The notes under the pieces were generated by a model that saw only the letters and a program-made list of their open reading frames with translations, ran no database searches and was not told where the DNA came from. This document shows, piece by piece, positions 40,463 through 50,033 of a stretch of DNA of 59,325 nt. How positions within the stretch are numbered: position 1 is the first letter of the stretch; each line of letters starts with the position of its first letter. The DNA is taken from contig CANRKG010000009.1 of the NCBI GenBank assembly GCA_947631155.1, positions 1-59,325 of the forward strand, in the 5' to 3' direction. A program made the translations under genes and the position numbers. This DNA comes from an uncultured Bacilli bacterium (GTDB lineage Bacteria; Bacillota_I; Bacilli_A; RF39; UBA660).

Positions 40463-42022
40463 TTATTTTATTTTAAATGTATATGGTGCCTTTTTAAATA
40501 CTAATCTTAACGAAATAACAGTATATAATATAGTGAATATTATACATAAAACACAAAATATTGTAGCATTAAAATTAAGTTTAGCACAAAAATAACAAAC
40601 AACATAAGTAAGGAAACTAACCATAGAATACATAGGACTTTTCATTTTCATATCTTTACTATATGGTTGTAATAAATAATAAATAACTAAATAATGAATG
40701 GAAAAGAAAACACTTAAACAAATTGGAAAAAGTATTATACCGATATAACTATAATCTAGTTTTCCTATTAATAATAAAATTATCGGTAAACCTAACGCTA
40801 TCGGAATAACAGGAACTAAATTTACTTTTATTAAAGTTATTAATCGTTTTTTAAATAATTCTAATATTGCTTCAGGTTCTTTATAAAAATTGAAACTTAA
40901 CATTGAATGATCACAATTTAAAAACATAGCTTGAGTAACAATTGCTCCTCTATTTATAAAATACATAACGAAGACTAATAGACCTAAATGATTAGTTAAG
41001 AAACTTTTTATTATTGATTGATAATTAGGAAATTTTATTACTACAAAAATAGTAATACCAATTAGTAAAGATATAATAATTGCATATATTTTGGCACTTC
41101 TAAGTAAGATATATCTATGTCTTTCAAAAAAAATTGTATTAAATAAATCATACCCTGATTTACCTTTTAATTTATTTGGAGATATTTCAATATCTTTTTC
41201 ATTTATATTAACTAATAATTGGCGATAATTTTGTTCTGTAGTGTCAGTATTATATAAAGAATTAAGTGAATTAATTTTTTTATAAATTAGTTTATAATCG
41301 TTAACACTAAATAAATATATAAAACTAGGAATAGTTATAACAAAACAAATAATAGTCATGACAATAATAAATTTATAATCAAAATAAATATTCAAAAATG
41401 GTAATAAACTGATTAATAAGCCAACAATTATAATCAAATAATATAATTTATCAGTTAATAAACGTACCTTATTCTTTCGATAATAACCAACACTTAAAGC
41501 TTCTCCAATATTTTTACTAAATAAACTAAATAAACTTATAATTATACATAAATATAATGGTATATGTAATTTTTGTCCAATAAAGATTAAAAAAAGAGTA
41601 TTTAAAATTAAATTAGAACAAGAATTTAATAAATAATGACTTAGTATAAACTTTTTAGCATTCATATTAAATAACATAATGGAAATATATCTTTTTCTAC
41701 TTGTAGTCATAATAAAGGTATTAATAAACATTCCTATTAGACAGAATACAAAATATATATGTAAAAATGCTGCTGCTACATCTTTACTAATTAATCGAGC
41801 AATATATAAGATTATGAAAAAATAAATGTAACGAAAAAATATTACTTTCAAACTAGTACAAATTATAGCTAAAATTCTAACAAAAGTTTTAAAACCTTCT
41901 TTATTATATAAATTTGCAGTTATAATGTTTTTTAATATTGGCGTTTTTTTAATACGATATATAAAGGAATTAATTGCATAATTAAAATCTATTTTAAATG
42001 ATACTTTTAAAGTATTAATCAT
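40463..42022 (-). CDS. ABC transporter permease
   Basis: 519 residues with about ten or more membrane spans (for example LLTDKLYYLIIIVGLLISLLPFL, FIIVMTIICFVITIPSFIYLF, IYAIIISLLIGITIFVVI). No ATPase motif. It overlaps the stop of the ATP-binding gene by eight bases, so the two form one exporter. Its layout resembles EcsB- or bacteriocin-type export permeases. Substrate unknown. Confidence 0.75.
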   Translation of the reverse strand: MINTLKVSFKIDFNYAINSFIYRIKKTPILKNIITANLYNKEGFKTFVRILAIICTSLKVIFFRYIYFFIILYIARLISKDVAAAFLHIYFVFCLIGMFINTFIMTTSRKRYISIMLFNMNAKKFILSHYLLNSCSNLILNTLFLIFIGQKLHIPLYLCIIISLFSLFSKNIGEALSVGYYRKNKVRLLTDKLYYLIIIVGLLISLLPFLNIYFDYKFIIVMTIICFVITIPSFIYLFSVNDYKLIYKKINSLNSLYNTDTTEQNYRQLLVNINEKDIEISPNKLKGKSGYDLFNTIFFERHRYILLRSAKIYAIIISLLIGITIFVVIKFPNYQSIIKSFLTNHLGLLVFVMYFINRGAIVTQAMFLNCDHSMLSFNFYKEPEAILELFKKRLITLIKVNLVPVIPIALGLPIILLLIGKLDYSYIGIILFPICLSVFFSIHYLVIYYLLQPYSKDMKMKSPMYSMVSFLTYVVCYFCAKLNFNATIFCVLCIIFTILYTVISLRLVFKKAPYTFKIK

Positions 42023-42722
42023 TTTTAGAATCCTTCAATGTCTTTATTATTTTATCTTTATAAGATTTTGTATTTAAATTTTTCTTTTCAATTAATTCCA
42101 ATTTTTGATTATTTAGAATAATAATTTCATCACATAAATCTAAGGCTAATTCTAAAATATGAGTTGAAAAAATAATAATATGGTCTTTTTTCATTTTTTT
42201 AAATAGTTTTTTCATATCATCTTGAACAACAATATCTAAAGAAGTTAATGGTTCATCTAAAAGTAATATTTTATTATTAGCAATAAAATTAACTAACATT
42301 TGAATCTTATTTTTCATTCCATGAGAATATTCTTTTAAGAGTTTATCTTGATCTTCTTTAGTTAGTTTTACTAAGTCAAAATAATCGTCTAAATCTTTCT
42401 TATCAGTTATTCTATCTTTATTTATTTCTAAAAAGAATTGTAAAAACTCTTTCCCTGTTAAAAATTCAGGAACTATAGGTGTTGATTGAATATATCCAAT
42501 ATCAAAGACTTGTAAATTTTTTTTCTGATTATTTTCAATTAAATTAAAAGAACCTGAATCAATATCTACATCATTATTTATACAATTGAAAAAAGTTGTT
42601 TTTCCGGCTCCATTTCTTCCAATTAAACCATAAATTTTCCCATCCTCAAAAGTAAAAGAAATATCTTTTAAAATTTGTTTTTTACCATATGACTTATTTA
42701 AATTATTTACTTCTAATTTCAT
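42015..42722 (-). CDS. ABC transporter ATP-binding protein
   Basis: 235 residues. Walker A GLIGRNGAGKTTFF, Q-loop and Walker B/D-loop ILLLDEPLTSLDIVVQ, H-loop FSTHILELA. The signature reads EYSHGMKNKIQ instead of LSGGQ, common in drug and bacteriocin exporters of the NatA/EcsA type. Partner of the permease at 40463-42022. Confidence 0.9.
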   Translation of the reverse strand: MKLEVNNLNKSYGKKQILKDISFTFEDGKIYGLIGRNGAGKTTFFNCINNDVDIDSGSFNLIENNQKKNLQVFDIGYIQSTPIVPEFLTGKEFLQFFLEINKDRITDKKDLDDYFDLVKLTKEDQDKLLKEYSHGMKNKIQMLVNFIANNKILLLDEPLTSLDIVVQDDMKKLFKKMKKDHIIIFSTHILELALDLCDEIIILNNQKLELIEKKNLNTKSYKDKIIKTLKDSKND

Positions 42723-42837
42723 ATTTTACACCTCTATCTTGTTGGGTACATAATTAAATTAATAGTATTATATCATATCAAGTAATTTATTAAAACAATT
42801 CATTTTCATTCTTAACAGATTAAGTTTTTCTTTACAA

Positions 42838-42862
42838 AACAAAAAAACATCCAAAGATGTTT
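42838..42862 (-). terminator. Terminator
   Basis: Minus strand ACATC, loop, GATGT followed by TTTTTTT; it overlaps the stop codon region of the gene ending at 42862. Confidence 0.6.
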
Positions 42863-43539
42863 TATCTATGAGACATAATTGTAAAAAATATAGTTCCCAC
42901 TAAAGTCATACTAATTAATAAAGTTGTTAAAATAATAATCCAAGTATTTCCAATACCTCTATTATTAATAGTATCTAATAAATCTTTACTGTCTTTTAAG
43001 TTCATATTATTAACATTTTTTAAATAAATTATATCATTTAATTTACTAGATAAATCAACATCTATATTTTTAATAGATAGAGTATCATTTTCTTTTGTTT
43101 TAATCATAAGTGTAACTAATGAGTTTTCACCTATAATTATATTAGAATCAAAAACTGAATTATATTTATTATAATCTTCAATCATAGATGGTAAAAAATT
43201 ATTTTTAAAGCTTTCAGTATAATCAAATTCTTTTGTTAAAGCAACGTTCCTAGATCCATCTAATTGTCTAATAGTTAGTGTATGGATACATTTACCATTA
43301 CTTACAATAAATTCAGAGGTCATAGAATTTTCTTCTTTGGTAGTAGTATATATATTATTAAGATCATTTCTATAATTATTATATTCAATGGAAATAGGAT
43401 CAACTTCACCATTTTGATCAACGCTTATGGTTTCAATATTAGGATCTGAATTAACAATAGTAATAGCCGGAGAATTTGAAACTTGTGTAATTGTATTGGT
43501 ACCATTAATTACTTCTGTATTTTCATTTTTATTATCCAT
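42862..43539 (-). CDS. Tail-anchored membrane protein, unknown function
   Basis: 225 residues. A polar Asn/Ser/Thr-rich N-terminus (about 50 residues), a middle beta-rich part (EFIVSNGKCIHTLTIRQLDGSRNVALTKEFDYTESF) and one C-terminal membrane span (TWIIILTTLLISMTLVGTIFFTIM). It would face the cytoplasm if tail-anchored. It is 12 bases downstream of the acidic protein gene. Not recognised. Confidence 0.55.
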   Translation of the reverse strand: MDNKNENTEVINGTNTITQVSNSPAITIVNSDPNIETISVDQNGEVDPISIEYNNYRNDLNNIYTTTKEENSMTSEFIVSNGKCIHTLTIRQLDGSRNVALTKEFDYTESFKNNFLPSMIEDYNKYNSVFDSNIIIGENSLVTLMIKTKENDTLSIKNIDVDLSSKLNDIIYLKNVNNMNLKDSKDLLDTINNRGIGNTWIIILTTLLISMTLVGTIFFTIMSHR

Positions 43540-43551
43540 AAATTCCTCCTA

Positions 43552-44553
43552 CTAGGCAATATTTAAAGTAATATCATTCTGTTCTTGTTCTAACTTTATT
43601 CTAGATGCTTTTGCTTGTTCTATTCTATACATTTTTGCATCTCTTATAACACCTTCTTGGCGATATCTTGATAATGCTAATTTTATATATTGATCATTTC
43701 TAACAATTATTCCTTTTGGTTTTTCTTTATCCTCTTTGTAAAATTTATTACTATCTTTGTCTGAACTCATATCCATGGTCGTTTCTCTAACTCCATTTTG
43801 CTTAATTCTATCTAATAGTATTTGTGGTACATAAGCAAAGTTTGGTTTTCGACCATTTCTATCGTCTAAATAAAATAAATTTCTATTATTGTTTATATCA
43901 ACTTCAACTGGAGTTTCCATTTCTTCATTGACCATATTATTGTCAATAACATTAATATTTGAATCTTCATCTTGATTATCAGTTGGTTCTTCTTCTATAT
44001 TGATTGGTATCGTCATTTCTTCAATCGTACCATCATCATCATCAGTATCTTCACTTTCAGTATTTGAAATTTCTAGTGCTGGATCTATGGTAACGTTTTC
44101 TATATCATTAACTTGAGAGTCAACTTCTGGTTGAGCAATATCTGGTACTTCTTGGTTATTTGGTTCCTGATATGAATCGTCAACATTTACTAATACGGGA
44201 TTATCATTTTGAATATTTTCTGTTTCATTTACGATATCATTATTTACTTCACCTAAATTATTATCTACAACTGGACTGTTAGATTCATTAGTTTGAATGT
44301 CTTGATTATTAGTAATTTCATCAGTAACTGGAATATTAGATACTTGTGAATAATTATTAATATACAAATTTTCAATAGCATCTATTAAGTTAACTGCTGT
44401 ATCTTTAATACGTATAAAATCATTTATTTGTCGTTGCTTTAACTCTTCGTCAGTCAAGCCTCCAATAATGCGTTCTTGCTCTTCATATATATCGAACAAA
44501 TTTGCTTTTATAGAGTCTATAGCATCATTATGATTAAAATTCTGATATGTCAT
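43552..44553 (-). CDS. Acidic low-complexity protein, unknown function
   Basis: 333 residues from ATG 44553 (MTYQNFNHND), with GGGGTGG upstream. A helical N-terminus (DAIDSIKANLFDIYEEQERIIGGLTDEEL) precedes a long Asp/Glu/Asn-rich disordered middle (about 80-225). The C-terminus is basic and structured (RNLFYLDDRNGRKPNFAYVPQILLDRIKQNG..., then KLALSRYRQEGVIRDAKMYRIEQAKASRIKLEQEQ). Not recognised; forms an operon with the gene downstream. Confidence 0.55.
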   Translation of the reverse strand: MTYQNFNHNDAIDSIKANLFDIYEEQERIIGGLTDEELKQRQINDFIRIKDTAVNLIDAIENLYINNYSQVSNIPVTDEITNNQDIQTNESNSPVVDNNLGEVNNDIVNETENIQNDNPVLVNVDDSYQEPNNQEVPDIAQPEVDSQVNDIENVTIDPALEISNTESEDTDDDDGTIEEMTIPINIEEEPTDNQDEDSNINVIDNNMVNEEMETPVEVDINNNRNLFYLDDRNGRKPNFAYVPQILLDRIKQNGVRETTMDMSSDKDSNKFYKEDKEKPKGIIVRNDQYIKLALSRYRQEGVIRDAKMYRIEQAKASRIKLEQEQNDITLNIA

Positions 44554-44572
44554 AATTACCACCCCTTTTTAT

Positions 44573-44826
44573 CTATGCATTAGCAATTTCTTTTAATAAT
44601 GTCTGAACATTTTTCCATTCTTCTTCGTCTTTAATTTCTATAATCTTCTTAACATTATCTTCTTCAATTAGTTTTGAAATATAAATAACTACATCTCCAT
44701 TTTCTTGTTTTTCATTTTTAGTATAAACAATATACTGATTTGCACTATCCTTAGTATTTAAATATGTTACTAATTCTACTTCTTCCTCTTCTTGATCATA
44801 ATTAACTATTACTATCTTATTTTCCA
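44573..44826 (-). CDS. DUF1292 protein
   Basis: 84 residues from ATG 44826 (MENKIVIVNYDQEEEEVELVTYLN), with GAGGGTG upstream. The pattern 'eeeevelv.yl...dg..YivYt' followed by VVIYISKLIEEDNVKKIIEIKDEEEWKNVQTLLKEI is the DUF1292 family, small acidic Firmicutes proteins often near yrrK/ruvX genes. Function unknown. Confidence 0.85.
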
Positions 44827-44887
44827 TATACACACCCTCTATTCTATATTTATTATATAACAAATATTAATTTATTACTAGACATAA

Positions 44888-46108
44888 TTAACTAAAATTA
44901 AACATTAACCATTCCGGCTTTAAAATTAATAAAATTCCAATTAACAACATAATAATTCCACCTATTAGATGCGAATACTTATTGTACTTAGTAGAAATAC
45001 CTGTTATTTTAGCTGTCATCATCGCGATTACAAAAATAATAATGTCATCAGCTAAAAAGAAAAATATATAAACTAATGTATACAAAAACGCTTTTATTCC
45101 TGTAATATTATTAAGAGCTAAAATTTGTGTAAATACTAAAGGTAAACCTGCAGAACATGCTAGTTCTATAACATTAACACTAATAGCTAGAAAAATAATA
45201 CCCATTAATGCTAATATAAATCTTTTTTCAGTGGTATACTTTTTTATTTTAGAAAATATTTTCTTTCTTTTTTTTGCATCTACTACTTGGCAACCACTAT
45301 CATCAGCTTTTCTAAAGCTATTTAGGTTAATAAGTGCTCCTATTATTGCCACTACAGCAATTATATTTCGCATAATAATTGATGCTGTAATGCTAACAAC
45401 TATATTTAGCCATGACAACATAATAATCATATATACTAATCCTGAAGTTACTAAAAAACTAATACCCAAAATCCACATGCGACGCTTATTTTTCATACCA
45501 ATTAGCATACTAATTAAAAATAACAATACCCACATGGCACAAGGATTAAAACCATCTACTAAACCAATTGTTACAGAAGCGACACCGATAGATACATTTT
45601 TTAAATTAATCTTACCTATAAAGGGTACGTTAAGAGTTGTATTTTTATCTGTTTGTGTATCTTCTTTAGCAAAATAATCAATTACTTTCTTATTGGTATA
45701 CGTTCCTGCTTTTATTTTTCCTACAATATCTTCATATTTATTTTGATTATTAATATAATAATTAATCGCTCTTTGCATTTTTTGATTATAATCTTCACTA
45801 TAACCAATAAAAAAGGTTGATCCTATGATAGTAACTGGTACTCCATTATTATTAATATCCATTTTATTTTTAACTTTTTCTAATAATTTTTGATTATTTT
45901 CATTATACCAAACTTCATATTTAACAATTTTTAAATCATTATGATACTTTTTTTGAATATCTTTTAGAAATAAAGATTCTTCATGACAATGTGGACAACC
46001 ATCACCATGAAAAAAATATAATTTAACTGTTTCTTTAGCAGAAACATTGATTAAACATACAATATTTATAAGAAAAATTAATACTATTATTTTAAGACTC
46101 TTTTTCAT
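44888..46108 (-). CDS. Thioredoxin-fused CcdA/DsbD-like membrane protein
   Basis: 406 residues. A signal or anchor segment (KIIVLIFLINIVCLINVSA) precedes a thioredoxin-like domain with CPHC in FFHGDGCPHCHEESLFL. From about residue 170 come six or seven membrane spans of the CcdA/DsbD type (VTIGLVDGFNPCAMWVLLFLISMLIG, with the conserved NPC). It should carry electrons from cytosolic thioredoxin to targets outside the membrane. It overlaps the small thioredoxin-like gene (17 bases), matching this role. Confidence 0.85.
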   Translation of the reverse strand: MKKSLKIIVLIFLINIVCLINVSAKETVKLYFFHGDGCPHCHEESLFLKDIQKKYHNDLKIVKYEVWYNENNQKLLEKVKNKMDINNNGVPVTIIGSTFFIGYSEDYNQKMQRAINYYINNQNKYEDIVGKIKAGTYTNKKVIDYFAKEDTQTDKNTTLNVPFIGKINLKNVSIGVASVTIGLVDGFNPCAMWVLLFLISMLIGMKNKRRMWILGISFLVTSGLVYMIIMLSWLNIVVSITASIIMRNIIAVVAIIGALINLNSFRKADDSGCQVVDAKKRKKIFSKIKKYTTEKRFILALMGIIFLAISVNVIELACSAGLPLVFTQILALNNITGIKAFLYTLVYIFFFLADDIIIFVIAMMTAKITGISTKYNKYSHLIGGIIMLLIGILLILKPEWLMFNFS

Positions 46109-46367
46109 GATAGCCTAACTCCTCAATAATTTTAATCATTTCACTTTCTTTTAGTTCCCCTACTACTCGTTTTATTTCTTGGTTATTTTTTTCAAATATA
46201 AATACTGGTAAAATATTACCAGGATTATATTTTTCTACTTCTTCCATATCCATATCTAAATCTAATTCAACAGTTTCTATGTCATATTTTTTTAAGATTC
46301 GCATCCATACTTGATTCATAATCAAGCAAGCACTACACCAAATAGCAGTAATTTTAATGACTCTCAC
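46092..46367 (-). CDS. Small cytosolic thioredoxin-like protein
   Basis: 91 residues. MRVIKITAIWCSACLIMNQVWMRILKKYDIETVELDLDMD has a thioredoxin fold with redox motif CSAC. NILPVFIFEKNN holds the cis-Pro. It overlaps genes on both sides, between a cysteine desulfurase and the CcdA-like protein. It is the probable electron donor of the membrane protein. Confidence 0.85.
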   Translation of the reverse strand: MRVIKITAIWCSACLIMNQVWMRILKKYDIETVELDLDMDMEEVEKYNPGNILPVFIFEKNNQEIKRVVGELKESEMIKIIEELGYHEKES

Positions 46368-47487
46368 TAAATATCTTTAACCTTTCTATATTTTCCGTTA
46401 GTTTTTTTATAAATATATCTAGTTCCTCTTTTGTTGTTAAATGACTCATACTGACTCTAATTGTTGAATTAGCATATTTTTCTTGTTTTGTTATTTCATA
46501 AACTGCAGTTGATTTTGAACCAGTAGAACAAGCAGTTTGAGTTGATATAAAAATATCATCTTGTTCCAAAGCATGAAGCATAGTCTCAGATTTTAGGAAC
46601 GGAATACTAAAATTCAAAATATAAGGACTACAATACTTATTACTATTAATATGTATATCATTAATAGTAGCAAGTCGTTCTTTTAAATATGTATTTAATT
46701 CTAATAAATATGTATAATTTTCTTTCTTTTTTTCTTCAATTAATCTAATGGCTTTAGCTAAAGATACAATTAAAGAAACAGCTGGAGTTCCACTTCTATA
46801 AATAGTAGTTGACTTTCCACCATGGATTAATGGTTCTATTTTAATAGATTCTTTTTTTATTAAGCATCCAATTCCTTTAATTCCATATATTTTTTGAGCC
46901 GAAAAAGAAGCTAAATCAACATCTTGTAAATTAATATTTATTTTTCCTAAAGCTTGCGTAATATCACTATGAAAATATAATTTAGGGTAATCTTTTAATA
47001 TTTTAGCAATTTCTTCAATTGGTTGGATTACTCCTACTTCACTATTAACACTAGCAATACTTACTAATATTGTATCATCACGAATAAGACTTCTTAAATT
47101 ATCTAAATCTACTCGACCATATTCATCTAATTTTACAAAATCTACTTCATAACCTTGTGCTTGCAAATAAGAAAGAGGCGCCGTAACTGAAGAATGTTCT
47201 AATTTAGTAGTAATAATATGCTTTCCTCTATTCTTATATTTGAGACAAATTCCTTTAATCGCAGTATTATTAGATTCACTAGCTCCACTTGTATAAATAA
47301 TTTCACTTTCTTTAACATGGAGTAAGTTCGCTATTTGTTTAGTTGCTGCTTCTATAATTTCTTTTGATTTCAACCCTAATTTATGTAGTGAATTAGGATT
47401 ACCAATATAATCTTTTGTAACCTTATAAAAGGTATTTAATACTTCCTCATTTACGGGAGTTGTTGCTGCATAGTCTAAATATATCAT
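46354..47487 (-). CDS. Cysteine desulfurase (NifS/IscS-like)
   Basis: 377 residues from ATG 47487 (MIYLDYAATTPVNEEVL), with GGAGTG upstream. PLP-enzyme class V: YTSGASESNNTAIKG, IASVNSEVGVIQPI, HSDITQALGKI and the PLP lysine in SAQKIYGIKG. The sulfur-carrying Cys lies in STQTACSTGSKS. It releases sulfur from cysteine for Fe-S clusters or tRNA thiolation. Only the desulfurase is present here; no IscU or MnmA partner is adjacent. The thioredoxin neighbours suggest coupling to thiol redox. Confidence 0.93.
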   Translation of the reverse strand: MIYLDYAATTPVNEEVLNTFYKVTKDYIGNPNSLHKLGLKSKEIIEAATKQIANLLHVKESEIIYTSGASESNNTAIKGICLKYKNRGKHIITTKLEHSSVTAPLSYLQAQGYEVDFVKLDEYGRVDLDNLRSLIRDDTILVSIASVNSEVGVIQPIEEIAKILKDYPKLYFHSDITQALGKININLQDVDLASFSAQKIYGIKGIGCLIKKESIKIEPLIHGGKSTTIYRSGTPAVSLIVSLAKAIRLIEEKKKENYTYLLELNTYLKERLATINDIHINSNKYCSPYILNFSIPFLKSETMLHALEQDDIFISTQTACSTGSKSTAVYEITKQEKYANSTIRVSMSHLTTKEELDIFIKKLTENIERLKIFSESH

Positions 47488-47540
47488 ATTTTCACACTCC
47501 AAAATAATTATATCAAATAAACGATATTATTTCATTATTT

Positions 47541-47810
47541 TTATTTATTAGAGTTTAAATAATAATCTCTTTCTGCTATTGATTTAGAAACTTGATCTAA
47601 ATCGTCTAAATCTTCATCAATACCGTCATTTAAAACTTGTTCTATTTGAAATAAAAGATTTTTTAAAGTTGGTTTAGTTTTATAATCGATTTTATATTTA
47701 TTTAATACTTCAATCTCAAAATTTGTTAAAAGTAGTCCGTTACCACAATCAACAAAGTGGTTTTTATTAAAGTCTAAATTAGCAACTAATTTATCGATAT
47801 CATAATCCAT
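47541..47810 (-). CDS. Small hypothetical protein
   Basis: 89 residues from ATG 47810 (MDYDIDKLVANLDFNKNHFVDCGNGLLLTNFEIEVLNKYKIDY), with AGGTGA upstream. Resembles short helical proteins of gut Bacilli; no function known. It precedes the desulfurase gene. Confidence 0.6.
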   Translation of the reverse strand: MDYDIDKLVANLDFNKNHFVDCGNGLLLTNFEIEVLNKYKIDYKTKPTLKNLLFQIEQVLNDGIDEDLDDLDQVSKSIAERDYYLNSNK

Positions 47811-47837
47811 AATTATCACCTATTATCTTTATATATG

Positions 47838-47866
47838 AAATAAAATAGGTCAAACCTATTTTATTT
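47838..47866 (-). terminator. Terminator-like hairpin
   Basis: AAATAAAATAGG and its complement form a 12-bp stem overlapping the stop codon of the acidic protein gene. Confidence 0.5.
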
Positions 47867-49145
47867 CTTCTAATACTTCATTAGCTTTATCTAAGATTTC
47901 ATTCAATTCGTCTCTCTTAGATTCTGATTCTTTAATGATTTCTTCTTTTTCTTTTAATTGATCCTCTAATTCTATAATTCTTTTGTTTAATTTATTAGTT
48001 TCTTTTATCATTTTATTAATAACTTCAATAGCATTATCTAAGATTTCATTATTATCTGAATATTTTTCCTCTTTGTTATCGATATCATCATCATCGTTAT
48101 CATCATCGTCATCTTCAAAGGACAGTTTTTGCATTTCTTCTCCTTCATCATCTTCTGGTGTTTCTTCATTTAAAGATGACTTATCATCTTGGTCTTCTTC
48201 CTGTTCTAAAGATGTATCTTCAATCATATCATCAGATTCGTCTTCTTCTGAATCAGCTTTTATATTATCTGATTCGTCGGAACTAACCTCATCAGAATCT
48301 TCTTCAATATCATCATCTGAATCATCTTGATTATCTTTCTCATCTTCTTCATCTAAAGGTGGTGTAAATACTTGACTTGGACTTTCAATTGAATCAGTAT
48401 CTTGATCAGTTTCTTTTGTTTCTTCTACTTCATCAGGCGTAATTGGCATGTCTTCATCACTCTGTTGTTTTACATCTTCTAGGTCTTGATCTGAAACAGC
48501 AAAATTATTCAAAGCACCAGAGTTAATATCTAATTTTACCTCTTCTGAAGTTTCTTGTAAATCTTCTTTTTTATGGAAGTCATCTACTTCTTTAAACATT
48601 GTTTCACTATTAATATCATTAGTATGGAAATAAAGACCCTTTTCGTTTTTACCAATATAACTACTATCTAAACCTAAGCTATGATTATATCTATCAACCC
48701 TATAAACATTAGCTTCTGAATATGGATTACAGAATATTATTTCCCCTTGCTCTCCCATATCATCCTTCATATCTTGTGTAATACGTTCTTTAGCTTCATT
48801 TACTGTTTTACTTATATTAGGATCATCTTCTTTACCAATAATACCAACAACCTCAGGTGTAGATAATTTACTATTTTCTACTAATACTAAATCATCATCT
48901 ATACTTTTAATACTCTTTTTGTTAAAGTCTATTATAATATCTCCTTCACTAGAAAAAACTCCCACTGTAGTACTAGGATTTGTTTCATCTATTGCATGCT
49001 TTGGATCAAGTGTTGCAATAATGCAACCATTTTCTAATTCTCCTTCTTTTAATACATAATGCATTTTTCCATCTCTAGACATTACATAGTTAATTTCAAC
49101 GTTAGGATATTCTGCCATTTGAGATATTCCTTTTTTTATCTCCAT
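47856..49145 (-). CDS. Very acidic coiled-coil protein, unknown function
   Basis: 429 residues from ATG 49145 (MEIKKGISQMAEYPNVEINYVM). The first about 210 residues look folded (YVLKEGELENGCIIATLDPKHAID...STTVGVFSSEGDIIIDF). The next about 150 are almost pure Asp/Glu/Ser (EEDEKDNQDDSDDDIEEDSD...). The last about 75 form a coiled coil (NNEILDNAIEVINKMIKETNKLNKRIIELEDQ). Not recognised; similar in style to the acidic protein at 43552-44553. Confidence 0.6.
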   Translation of the reverse strand: MEIKKGISQMAEYPNVEINYVMSRDGKMHYVLKEGELENGCIIATLDPKHAIDETNPSTTVGVFSSEGDIIIDFNKKSIKSIDDDLVLVENSKLSTPEVVGIIGKEDDPNISKTVNEAKERITQDMKDDMGEQGEIIFCNPYSEANVYRVDRYNHSLGLDSSYIGKNEKGLYFHTNDINSETMFKEVDDFHKKEDLQETSEEVKLDINSGALNNFAVSDQDLEDVKQQSDEDMPITPDEVEETKETDQDTDSIESPSQVFTPPLDEEDEKDNQDDSDDDIEEDSDEVSSDESDNIKADSEEDESDDMIEDTSLEQEEDQDDKSSLNEETPEDDEGEEMQKLSFEDDDDDNDDDDIDNKEEKYSDNNEILDNAIEVINKMIKETNKLNKRIIELEDQLKEKEEIIKESESKRDELNEILDKANEVLEEIK

Positions 49146-49313
49146 ATAACCACCACCTATTTTATTCTCTATCATAGCTATAATAACATAAAAAAATCAT
49201 TTTAACAAGATAATTTATTGCAAATTACGACTATTTATTTAAATAACATAAAAAGAAGTGTACGTTATTATGAAAATATGCTTTTTACTATGTATTACAC
49301 TTATCTGTGCATT

Positions 49314-49640
49314 TTAGATTGATTCACCTATTTTAAACTTGTGATATATTTCTTTAGTAAGTTTAATATTATTTGCTTTCATATTAAGTAATTGAGTACT
49401 AATCAATCTAAGAAATAAGCACGAGGTCTAGAAGTGATAAATTTTGCATATTTATTTGATATATGACCTTCCATAGAACAAGGACTTTTATGATTAGAAT
49501 AATTTTGATTAAATACTTTTGTTTTTTAATCATTTCTTTATTTAGAGTTTTTATATTTAATAGATTTATTGAATCGTTACTATTTTGTTCAAATTTATGT
49601 AGATATTGATTATTGATTAAAATGCATTCGTTCCTTTAGA
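49314..49640 (-). pseudogene. ISLre2-type (UPF0236) transposase remnant
   Basis: On the minus strand a piece encodes KSPCSMEGHISNKYAKFITSRPRAYF, matching the conserved 'SmEGHvSh....RlsSRPra' motif of ISLre2 transposases. A one-base shift then gives the C-terminus LRLISTQLLNMKANNIKLT and so on, to TAA at 49314. Upstream remains (QYLHKFEQNSNDSINLLNIKT) are scattered over frames. About 100-130 C-terminal residues survive, with no inverted repeats found. Confidence 0.7.
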
Positions 49641-49984
49641 TAAAAATAATTCAATTAAACAAATATATAAATGAACAGAGATAATTATCTACTAAAATGT
49701 TTTAACTAAAGTTATAAAAATTAAATACTATAATATCTTCTATGAAACAAAAAAAATTGAAGGAAATAGATAATCAAAAATAGTTAGGACAAGTTTTAAG
49801 AGAACGAGATGAAAGGTTAAAAGCGAGTTTATCTTGACTCTTACTTTTTAGATTTCATCATTTACAACGCTCCCACAAATAAAGTTCTCCTTTGTTTGTT
49901 ATCTATATTATAAATCGGTGAATTTTTAACTAATGATTAACAGAATTTTTTTATTTATATGATTTTTATCTCTCTACTAGATGA

Positions 49985-50025
49985 AAAAACACACAAGTTT
50001 AACTTTAAACTTATGTGTTTTTATT
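49985..50025 (-). terminator. Terminator of the InlB-repeat protein gene
   Basis: Minus strand: a long imperfect stem (AAACACATAAGTTTAA with its near-complement) followed by TTTTTT. Confidence 0.75.
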
Positions 50026-50033
50026 TCTTATTT

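Larger units (their letters stand above)
49146..50033. other. Long gene-free stretch with transposase debris
   Basis: No intact gene. The left half carries a decayed transposase (separate entry). The right part (about 49700-49980) is AT-rich and featureless to my reading, apart from the terminator of the large surface protein. Confidence 0.6.

Noticed and set aside
47983-48330. Plus-strand Ser-rich open frame
   Set aside because: It is the antisense of the Asp/Glu repeats of the acidic protein.
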